Source of the DNA: Coriobacteriales bacterium | GTDB lineage: Bacteria; Actinomycetota; Coriobacteriia; Coriobacteriales; UBA8131 | Assembly: GCA_031267175.1 (NCBI GenBank) | Contig: JAIRZP010000079.1 | Location: 1-5,170, forward strand | DNA: 5,170 nt | Reading direction: 5' to 3' | Part shown: piece by piece, positions 1-5,170 of the stretch | Numbering within the stretch: position 1 is the stretch's first letter | How the letters are laid out: each line of letters starts with the position of its first letter | Position numbers and translations under genes: made by a program | Notes under the pieces: generated by a model | The model's input: only the letters and a program-made list of their open reading frames with translations | Databases searched by the model: none | What the model was told of the DNA's origin: nothing

Positions 1-875
1 CGTACGTGCAGAATTACCTTGCAGCCACGCAGAACACCGGTCGCTTGATGCTCTTTGCCTGCGATCAGAAGATAGAGCACCTCAACGGCGACTTCTTTGG
101 CACGGGTATAGACCCGGCCGACAACGACCCCGAGCACCTGTTCAAGATTGCCTCGGAAGGGGTCATAGGAGTCATGGCGGCCCAGCGCGGCCTCATCGCC
201 CGTTACGCCCCCGATTATCCCCTCATCAACTACCTGGTCAAGATGAACTCCAAGACCAACCTCATCAAAACCGAGCAGGACGACCCGTACTCGCCCCAAC
301 TTACCTCACTCGATGCCGTGCTGGCCATGCGCGAGGCCGGCGTCAATATCGTGGGGCTGGGCTACACGCTGTACCTGGGCTCTGAGTACGAGTCAACCAT
401 GCTGGCCGAGGCCGGTGAACTCATCGCCGAGGCCCATGCCCAGGGCCTTATCGTCGTGCTCTGGATCTATCCCCGCGGCAAGGCGGTCAAGAACGAGAAG
501 GATGCCGACCTTATCGCCGGTGCCGCCGGTGTGGCGCTCTGCCTGGGCGCGGACTTTGTCAAGGTCAACCCGCCGGCTCCTGCAGACGACGCTAGTTCTG
601 CCCAGCTGCTCGCACGAGCCTCGGAGGCCGCCGGGCGCACGGGACTCGTCTGTGCCGGAGGTTCAACCGTGGACGCCTCGGTATTTTTGAACCAACTGTA
701 TGAGCAGATTCACACGGGTGGAGCCGCCGGCAATGCCACCGGACGCAACATACACCAACGCTCACTCGACGAAGCCGTACGCCTCACAAAGGCCATCAGC
801 GCCATCACCCTTGCCGACTTTGACGCAGAAGAAGCACTCGACGTGTTCGAGGGCAAGGAGAACTTTAAGCTGTAG
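1..875 (+). CDS. Class I fructose-bisphosphate aldolase, DhnA/archaeal type (5' partial)
   Basis: Cytoplasmic TIM-barrel aldolase of the DeoC/LacD superfamily (COG1830). By family it cleaves or forms fructose 1,6-bisphosphate through a Schiff base, in glycolysis and gluconeogenesis. Numbering from the GTG at position 6, the conserved N-terminal block GRLMLFACDQKIEHLN is at residues 12-27 with Asp20. The proton-donor motif YPRG is at 155-158. The Schiff-base lysine is probably Lys186 in FVKVN. The phosphate-binding loops are AGGS at 217-220 and GRNIHQ at 246-251. The reading frame is open to the left edge (the codon before the GTG is TAC). Relatives have a further N-terminal stretch before this block, so the GTG is probably an internal valine codon and the true start lies outside the window. 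The stop is TAG at 873-875. GC is about 65% in sampled lines. Fructose-bisphosphate is the likely substrate, but other sugar-phosphate aldolases share this fold. Confidence 0.88.
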   Translation, partial: YVQNYLAATQNTGRLMLFACDQKIEHLNGDFFGTGIDPADNDPEHLFKIASEGVIGVMAAQRGLIARYAPDYPLINYLVKMNSKTNLIKTEQDDPYSPQLTSLDAVLAMREAGVNIVGLGYTLYLGSEYESTMLAEAGELIAEAHAQGLIVVLWIYPRGKAVKNEKDADLIAGAAGVALCLGADFVKVNPPAPADDASSAQLLARASEAAGRTGLVCAGGSTVDASVFLNQLYEQIHTGGAAGNATGRNIHQRSLDEAVRLTKAISAITLADFDAEEALDVFEGKENFKL

Positions 876-967
876 GGAGTCCACCAGTGCTTCTCAGGGC
901 GCTGTAGACTGAGAGAAGAAGGAGAAGGTTATTCCTGCGCAGAACGTGCGGTACACCGTTACTTAGC
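876..967 (+). other. Intergenic gap with small hairpins upstream of hepT
   Basis: This 92-base gap lies between the aldolase stop and the hepT start. Its first part is repeat copy A, annotated separately. A weak imperfect stem can form between 890-897 and 909-918 (cttctcag with ctgagagaag, a 2-base bulge), but no T-run follows, so it is a poor terminator. Just before hepT, aacgtg at 943-948 can pair with cac-cgtt at 954-960 with one bulged base. Inside it lies the small inverted repeat cggt-ac-accg at 949-958. That element could be an operator or could occlude ribosome entry; this is inference. I see no convincing -35/-10 promoter pair. Confidence 0.35.
878..931 (+). repeat. Imperfect direct repeat, copy A (left of the hepT-mntA cassette)
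   Basis: Aligned by eye to 1675-1730 at a constant offset of 797 bases, changing to 799 after one 2-base gap. The shared blocks are agtc[c/t]accagtg (878-889), ctgtagact (902-910, identical) and aaggagaa[g/a]gtta (919-931, 12 of 13). About 41 of 54 aligned bases match, with most differences in the central 12 bases. This copy contains a purine-rich, Shine-Dalgarno-like tract at 919-926 with no start codon at a useful distance, so it looks like an orphan gene leader. Confidence 0.6.
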
Positions 968-1366
968 ATGACGACAGAGAGACTACACTATAAGTTTGCC
1001 CAATATCAGCGTGCGTTGGAACGGCTGAAAGAAGCTGCTGAACGGGAAAATGATGCCAACAACTTCATCGCCGACGCCGCTATCCAGCGCTTTGAGTTCG
1101 TCTTGGAGTTGGCGTGGAAATTGCTGAAATACTATCTTGAAGAAGAGGGCATAACCAATATCAACACTCCCGTCGAGGCCTTAAAAGAGGCGTATGTGGT
1201 AGGCGTCATCAGCGATGGAGATAGATGGTTGGAGATGGTAAAGAAGCGTAACCTCACCAGTCATACCTACGATGAACGAACAGCTGTTGGGATATACGAG
1301 GCAATCAAGACCGATTACCTGCCGCTCTTAACAGCTCTGGCTGATACGATGAGCACAAAGCTATGA
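968..1366 (+). CDS. hepT: HepT-like HEPN toxin (HI0074-family nucleotidyltransferase substrate-binding protein)
   Basis: A 132-residue, all-helical protein matching the HI0074/NTase_sub_bind type of the HEPN superfamily. Members are the toxin half of type VII HepT-MntA systems. Studied HepT proteins are RNases, silenced when the partner adds AMP to a tyrosine near the active site. The family hallmark block IQRFEFVLELAWKLLKYYL is at residues 39-57. The HEPN active motif R-x4-H-x-Y is complete: Arg94, His99 and Tyr101 in RNLTSHTY. Tyr101 is the expected AMP acceptor by analogy. Full family length is present with no frameshift. ATG 968 is the first ATG, GTG or TTG in the frame after the stop at 905-907. 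No Shine-Dalgarno sequence precedes it, so translation may be weak or leaderless. The gene overlaps mntA by ATGA, the usual coupling of toxin and antitoxin. Sampled GC of 48-55% is below the aldolase. Confidence 0.9.
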   Translation: MTTERLHYKFAQYQRALERLKEAAERENDANNFIADAAIQRFEFVLELAWKLLKYYLEEEGITNINTPVEALKEAYVVGVISDGDRWLEMVKKRNLTSHTYDERTAVGIYEAIKTDYLPLLTALADTMSTKL

Positions 1367-1704
1367 ACGAGTTTGGCTTGCGGCCAGAAATATGGCAACA
1401 GATACAAGAAGTTCTGTCATGTGACAGTGAGGTTGAACGTGCAGTACTGTACGGCTCACGGGCGCGCGGAGATTACCGGGAGAACTCCGATATTGATATT
1501 GCGATTTGGTCGCCTCGCGACATCATCGCCAAATTACAGGTACAATTTGACACCGTTCCAACTATCCTGAAGATTGATCTGGCAGATTTCAATACACTCG
1601 CCAATCCGGAGCTGAAAGCACATATTGAGAAAGACGGCAGAGCCATCGACCTCGGTTTTACCAACATCGACCAGAGTCTACCAGTGTCCATGCTGGCCCT
1701 GTAG
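1363..1704 (+). CDS. mntA: MntA-like antitoxin, minimal nucleotidyltransferase (HI0073 family)
   Basis: A 113-residue minimal nucleotidyltransferase of the DNA polymerase beta fold. By family it transfers AMP from ATP to its HepT partner and so neutralises the toxin in the cytoplasm. The signature G-S-x10-D-x-D is intact: Gly31, Ser32, Asp43 and Asp45, within YGSRARGDYRENSDIDIAIW. Asp72 in KIDLADF is the likely third metal-binding carboxylate, so the enzyme should be active. Its ATG overlaps the hepT stop (ATGA at 1363-1366) and no separate ribosome binding site is evident, which points to translational coupling. The core normally ends around the HIEKDGRAI block (residues 87-95). Here a tail of about 17 residues follows, and its last nine residues (105-113) are encoded inside repeat copy B. 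Sampled GC is 45-50%. The pairing with a HEPN gene makes an isolated housekeeping nucleotidyltransferase unlikely. Confidence 0.9.
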   Translation: MNEFGLRPEIWQQIQEVLSCDSEVERAVLYGSRARGDYRENSDIDIAIWSPRDIIAKLQVQFDTVPTILKIDLADFNTLANPELKAHIEKDGRAIDLGFTNIDQSLPVSMLAL

Positions 1705-1730
1705 ACTAATAGAAACGAAGGAGAAAGTTA
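1675..1730 (+). repeat. Imperfect direct repeat, copy B (right of the hepT-mntA cassette)
   Basis: This is the partner of 878-931. It begins inside mntA (last nine codons plus the TAG at 1702-1704) and runs into the leader of the oxidoreductase gene, ending about 20 bases before its start codon. The identical core ctgtagact contains the mntA stop. The purine tract aaggagaaagtta (1718-1730) lies just upstream of the true ribosome binding site of the next gene. One 2-base insertion (1716-1717) separates it from copy A. Confidence 0.6.
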
Positions 1731-1739
1731 GCAAAACAG

Positions 1740-1746
1740 AAGGAGG
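1740..1746 (+). promoter_or_regulatory. Strong ribosome binding site of the Tat oxidoreductase
   Basis: AAGGAGG is followed by aact and then ATG 1751, a 4-base spacer. It fixes the start of the oxidoreductase at 1751 although the frame is open back to 1625. The Tat signal begins directly after this start, which supports the choice. No clear promoter is seen in the 46 bases after mntA, so read-through from the toxin-antitoxin genes is possible. Confidence 0.85.
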
Positions 1747-1750
1747 AACT

Positions 1751-4006
1751 ATGGCACGTGGAAAGGGTTTATCAAGAAGACAGTTCTTAACAGGAGTGGG
1801 AGCAGCCGGAATTGCTGCCGCAGGTGCGGGCATTGCTGGATGTGCGCCGTCTAACAGTCCGGCACCTGCAGGTAGTGGAGAAGCCCCTGCTCCGGCTGCT
1901 GGCGACAATCGCATCGCTGCGGCCTCGCTCAATCCCCAGGACTACGACTACCGGCAGGGTACTACCGACTTTAAGACGCTGTTCTCGCCTCTGAAGATCG
2001 GTTCTCTCGAATTGAGCCACCGTATGATAAAGTCTGCTGCCGGCTCTGCGGCCTACCTTGCTGGCCCCACCGATGAACTGCTTGAGTACTATATCAACTT
2101 TGCCAAGGGCGGCGTAGAGTTCATCTGGGTAGAGAACATTCCGTTCTTTGAGGACGGCATCGACTTTGCCACCATGGCACCACGGCCGGTAACCGCAGAA
2201 GGCCTGGCCTTTGCCGCCAAACTGGTTGAGGAGTGTGGCAGATACGGCGCAAAGCTCGGCTATCAGTGGGCACCCTTCGGCATGCCTGTGGCAGACATGC
2301 CTATAGAGCAGATAGCTGGAACGCAGGCTGCTGGGGTAAAGATTGCCAAGGATCTGCAGGCCGCTGGCTTTGTTGCCTTGGAAATCAACGCCGCCGGCTT
2401 CAATCAGGGTGAGCAGTTCCTCAGCCGTTTCCATAATACACGCACCGACGAATATGGCGCCGGGAGCCTGCAGGATCGCGCACGCTTCGTTACCGAGTGC
2501 ATTGAGCAGATCAAACAGGCCTGCGGAGCCGACTTCAATGTCCAGATGCTCATCGATTGTATCGAGGAGAACGATAACCTCACTAATGACGCCACGCTCG
2601 CAACCCTGGACAATACAATCACCGAGCCGCATAACAAGGTGACGACCATAGAGGAAGGTATTGCGTTTGCCAAGCTCTTTGAGGCCGCAGGTGCTGACTC
2701 GATGCATCTGCGCCTGGGGCCGCTCGGTAACCATCCCTGCCAATTTGGCAGCGACCTCTACTTCATCCTCAATGGCATCGAGGGAGCAAGCGGTTATGGC
2801 ACGCAGTGGGATTTCTCACGGCATTGGCAGGGTCAGCTGATTGGCAACCACAGCGGCGCAGGCATGTTGTTTGACATTGTTGCGCGGTATAAGGAAGCCG
2901 TCAGCATCCCGTGTGGTACCGTAACCTATATGGATCCGGCCCACGCGCCTGACTACTTTGAGCAGGCACTCGTAGACGGCAAGGTAGACTTCTACATCAT
3001 GAACCGTCCCCTTACCGTGGACACCGAGTATATCAATAAGCTGCGCGAGAATCGTATTGATGAGATCGCCCCCTGCACCCGCTGTTTGTACTGCCATATC
3101 GGCAGCAACGAGGACAACCGCAGACTGGGTTACTGCCGTGTCAACGCCCTGACACAGCGTGTCATGAGCGGCGTGCTGGGCACCCCCGACACCTATGAGC
3201 TGCCGCCGCTGGCCAGCGCACCCAAGAAAGTCATGGTCATTGGCGGAGGCCCCGCCGGTATGGAGGCCGCCCGCATCGCTGCCGCCCGCGGCCACAACGT
3301 GACGCTGTACGAGAAGAGTGGTGCCCTCGGGGGTATGTTGGACTTTGCCAGCAGGATCAAGGGGCCACACGAGAACCTTGAAGACCTCAAGAACTACCTC
3401 ATCAGGCAGCAGGAGGTCAACGGTGTCACGGTGGTGCTCAATACCGAAGCCGATGCAGCGTTCGTCGATTCTGAGTCACCCGACGCTGTCATCCTTGCCG
3501 TGGGATCCCTGACGGGTGATGTGGAAGGCGCGAGCGACGGCAGTGTGCCAGTCATCGACTTTAACTCGTTCGAGACCGCCGAGGTAGGCGAGAACGTCGT
3601 TGTCTTTGGCTCAAACGCACAGGCCTGGGACTGTAGCCTCTGGCTCACTGTGCGCGGCAAGAAGGTCAACATCGTCACACCAGACCCCAACGAGAACCTC
3701 GACATGCAGCAGTCGCAGCATGCCCAACGCTTCATGACCACGGCGCTCTACTCCCTGGGCGTCAAGGCTTGGCCGGGCTCTACCATCAAGAGCGTCGGTG
3801 CTGCTGAGATAACCATTGAGACGGATTATGGGTGCGAGGTCACCCTGTCCTGCGATTCCATCATCAACGCCGCTGAGCTTAAACCCAACAAATCTCTGAT
3901 CGACGAGATCAGTGTGGTGGAGGCCTACTCCGTTGGCGATTGCGACGCACCGTTTAACATCGCCCTGGCTATCCGAGGCGGCAACGACGCTGGGCGTGTC
4001 GTATAG
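1751..4006 (+). CDS. Tat-exported Old Yellow Enzyme/TMADH-like FMN-[4Fe-4S]-FAD oxidoreductase
   Basis: A 751-residue flavoprotein with three parts. Residues 1-31 are a Tat signal (SRRQFL at 8-13) ending in the lipobox IAGC with Cys31, followed by a Pro/Ala/Gly/Ser linker to about residue 51. It is probably a lipoprotein on the outer face of the membrane. Residues ~75-440 form an Old Yellow Enzyme-type FMN barrel, shown by FLSRFHNTRTDEYG and the TYMDPAHAPD block. Cys442, 445, 448 and 462 form the probable [4Fe-4S] site. From ~493 comes an FAD-binding module with GGGPAG at 498-503 and a C-terminal GDCDAP block. The overall order resembles trimethylamine dehydrogenase, 2,4-dienoyl-CoA reductase and BaiCD/BaiH. 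The usual barrel His/Tyr residues are absent (N213, G216 and N218 in the EINAAGFN block), and the second dinucleotide motif is degenerate (GSNAQA, 620-625). The substrate is unknown. Such coriobacterial proteins are candidates for reducing dietary or host compounds or serving as respiratory reductases; that is inference. Confidence 0.88.
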   Translation: MARGKGLSRRQFLTGVGAAGIAAAGAGIAGCAPSNSPAPAGSGEAPAPAAGDNRIAAASLNPQDYDYRQGTTDFKTLFSPLKIGSLELSHRMIKSAAGSAAYLAGPTDELLEYYINFAKGGVEFIWVENIPFFEDGIDFATMAPRPVTAEGLAFAAKLVEECGRYGAKLGYQWAPFGMPVADMPIEQIAGTQAAGVKIAKDLQAAGFVALEINAAGFNQGEQFLSRFHNTRTDEYGAGSLQDRARFVTECIEQIKQACGADFNVQMLIDCIEENDNLTNDATLATLDNTITEPHNKVTTIEEGIAFAKLFEAAGADSMHLRLGPLGNHPCQFGSDLYFILNGIEGASGYGTQWDFSRHWQGQLIGNHSGAGMLFDIVARYKEAVSIPCGTVTYMDPAHAPDYFEQALVDGKVDFYIMNRPLTVDTEYINKLRENRIDEIAPCTRCLYCHIGSNEDNRRLGYCRVNALTQRVMSGVLGTPDTYELPPLASAPKKVMVIGGGPAGMEAARIAAARGHNVTLYEKSGALGGMLDFASRIKGPHENLEDLKNYLIRQQEVNGVTVVLNTEADAAFVDSESPDAVILAVGSLTGDVEGASDGSVPVIDFNSFETAEVGENVVVFGSNAQAWDCSLWLTVRGKKVNIVTPDPNENLDMQQSQHAQRFMTTALYSLGVKAWPGSTIKSVGAAEITIETDYGCEVTLSCDSIINAAELKPNKSLIDEISVVEAYSVGDCDAPFNIALAIRGGNDAGRVV

Positions 4007-4021
4007 AAGTATCACATATGA

Positions 4022-4056
4022 GCTGAGGGCTGACTGACCGGCGGCCAGCCCTCAGC
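4022..4056. terminator. Perfect 11-bp hairpin between convergent genes
   Basis: gctgagggctg (4022-4032) pairs exactly with cagccctcagc (4046-4056) around a 13-base loop. It lies 15 bases after the oxidoreductase stop and covers the stop codon and nearby bases of the opposing gene. Neither strand has a real T-run after the stem, so it is not a textbook intrinsic terminator. Stem-only terminators have been proposed in actinobacteria. Its place between two convergent genes makes a shared, bidirectional terminator the best reading. Confidence 0.6.
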
Positions 4057-5170
4057 CAGAAAACGTATCGTCTTTGGGGGCAGCCTGCTCCATGCGCAAC
4101 CGCTTTACCGCAAAGTTGTACAGTGCGCTGATGCCAAAGCAGATAAGGCCGCAGCCGATAAAGGCGATGACGCGCATGACGGAGTTGAGGTTGACGAGGT
4201 CGATAATCAGCAGCTTAACCACACACACCAGCACCAGGACGAGGCCGTAGATCCTCAGAGTACCCCGACGAAGGGCAAACCCGGCGGCGATGTTGGCAAA
4301 GGCCAGGATCATCGCTACGAGGCTGAGCGCATAGGCCTCATCATACAGTGTGGTGCAGGCACCGATACAACTCAGCAGGAGCAGGGTCGCTGCCAGGGCA
4401 TAGGCGAGGTCAAAGCCGGGGCTTGCCTTCCCGCGGATAACTATACGGGAGAGCGCGATGGCCAGCAGCAGCAGCGTAGCCGCCAGCGCAAGCACCGTGC
4501 CGAGTTGGCCATAGCCCGCGCCGAGGCCCTTCCCGATAAACTCCAGGCAGGTGAGCGCGATGATCGCGAGCTCGTCGATCTTGAGCGCGAGAAGCACGCC
4601 ACGGCTGCCGGTATCCCGTCGTATGAACGGCATGAGGCGTGTCAGCAGGAGGAGGGCGGCGTGTATCAGCAGCACCAGTATGAAGCGGTCAGCGGAGGGC
4701 AGGTCGTGTGCCGGGGCGTTTAACAGCACCGAGGACAGGCCCAGCTGAGCGGCGAGAAGTACACAGAGCACGTAGGGCTGCTGCCAACGCCGCTGCAGGC
4801 CTTTATCCGCCACGGCAAAGAGGCCGCCGAGCAGGACCAAGAGCAGGGCCAGGTAGCCAAGCGCAAGCAGGGTAGAGCCCGCTTCTGCCAGCCGGGCAAA
4901 GCCGGGATCGATCATAAGCAGTAGATCAACGAGGACGGCAGCTACCGCCAGGTACCAGTAGAGCCGGTCTCGGGAGATGAACCAGGCAGCCACCGAGGAG
5001 AGGCAGACCAGGAGGAAGCCGGGCAGAGCGAGGTACAGCGCGAACTCTTCGGAGTGCAGTTCTGCCTGCGACGGAAAGAAGACCGTATAGCCCAGCAGAT
5101 TCGTGCGGGCTATGGTCGAACTGACCAGCAACAGCAGGGCAGAAAAGCCGATATTTGAGCTCATGACCGC
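4052..5170 (-). CDS. DUF2339-like polytopic membrane protein (probably 5' partial)
   Basis: At least 370 residues, very rich in Leu/Ala/Val/Ile, with about 11-12 hydrophobic segments (roughly residues 41-63, 67-85, 95-118, 130-148, 158-178, 190-210, 217-243, 251-271, 277-297, 302-322 and 328-352, counted from the ATG at 5164-5162, plus a possible one near 5-20). It is an integral cytoplasmic-membrane protein. The C-terminal block LRIYGLVLVLVCVVKLLI at residues 303-320, then D322, R331 and ISALYNF (345-351), resembles the end of DUF2339 membrane proteins, whose function is not known. The tail from 352 is charged. The frame is open to the right edge with no stop before the ATG, and DUF2339 proteins are usually longer, so this ATG may be internal and the N-terminal half lies outside. 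It is convergent with the oxidoreductase and shares a hairpin with it. GC is high (68% in a sampled line). The family call is from motif memory only. Confidence 0.65.
   Translation of the reverse strand, partial: AVMSSNIGFSALLLLVSSTIARTNLLGYTVFFPSQAELHSEEFALYLALPGFLLVCLSSVAAWFISRDRLYWYLAVAAVLVDLLLMIDPGFARLAEAGSTLLALGYLALLLVLLGGLFAVADKGLQRRWQQPYVLCVLLAAQLGLSSVLLNAPAHDLPSADRFILVLLIHAALLLLTRLMPFIRRDTGSRGVLLALKIDELAIIALTCLEFIGKGLGAGYGQLGTVLALAATLLLLAIALSRIVIRGKASPGFDLAYALAATLLLLSCIGACTTLYDEAYALSLVAMILAFANIAAGFALRRGTLRIYGLVLVLVCVVKLLIIDLVNLNSVMRVIAFIGCGLICFGISALYNFAVKRLRMEQAAPKDDTFSG

Noticed and set aside
313..912. Overlapping plus-strand frames inside the aldolase
   Set aside because: Their translations are Arg/Ser/Pro-rich with no family features, typical of frame shadows in GC-rich coding DNA.
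890..918. Hairpin after the aldolase as an intrinsic terminator
   Set aside because: The stem is short and bulged, and a purine tract rather than a T-run follows. It is also not kept in repeat copy B.
1625..1750. A 42-residue N-terminal extension of the oxidoreductase frame
   Set aside because: The strong AGGAGG and the Tat signal place the start at 1751. The extension overlaps mntA in another frame and has no ribosome binding site.
1787..2743. A 318-residue open frame on the minus strand inside the oxidoreductase gene
   Set aside because: It is antisense to a clearly conserved protein, has no recognisable domain, and is explained by the composition of the plus-strand gene.
2816..3370. A 184-residue minus-strand frame opposite the oxidoreductase
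   Set aside because: No ribosome binding site or domain is visible, and the plus strand is strongly conserved coding sequence.
1..5170. CRISPR arrays, tRNA or rRNA genes, transposase genes
   Set aside because: No regularly spaced repeats, no cloverleaf-like segments and no transposase motifs were seen on either strand.

Overview
The window most likely comes from an anaerobic actinobacterium of the class Coriobacteriia (Eggerthella/Gordonibacter/Denitrobacterium-like). The main reason is the 751-residue gene in the middle: a Tat-exported, lipobox-bearing Old Yellow Enzyme/trimethylamine-dehydrogenase-type flavoprotein with an EINAAG-type barrel and a CTRCLYCH iron-sulphur motif, a subclass I associate with that group. 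The assignment is from memory of the family and is not proven by the window. Sampled 60-base lines give about 65-68% GC in the outer genes, 45-55% across the toxin-antitoxin pair, and 50-75% in the flavoprotein gene.

Layout: (1) 1-875 (+), the 3' part of a class I fructose-bisphosphate aldolase of the DhnA/archaeal type, cut by the window edge. (2) 876-967, a short gap holding the first copy of an imperfect direct repeat and small hairpins. (3) 968-1704 (+), a two-gene HepT-MntA (HI0074/HI0073-type) toxin-antitoxin cassette joined by an ATGA overlap. (4) 1675-1730, the second repeat copy, covering the end of mntA and the leader of the next gene. (5) 1751-4006 (+), the exported flavin/Fe-S oxidoreductase with a strong AGGAGG ribosome binding site. 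(6) 4022-4056, a perfect 11-bp hairpin between convergent genes. (7) 4052-5170 (-), the C-terminal part of a DUF2339-like polytopic membrane protein that probably continues beyond the right edge.

The genes do not form one obvious pathway. The aldolase is cytoplasmic central metabolism. The oxidoreductase is predicted to be anchored outside the membrane and to reduce or oxidise an unknown small molecule. The toxin-antitoxin pair lies between them, flanked by a related sequence of about 54-56 bp on each side, as if it had been inserted into, or recombined into, the leader of the oxidoreductase gene. The most interesting points are that flanking repeat and the oxidoreductase itself, which lacks the usual catalytic residues of its barrel and has a degenerate second nucleotide-binding motif.
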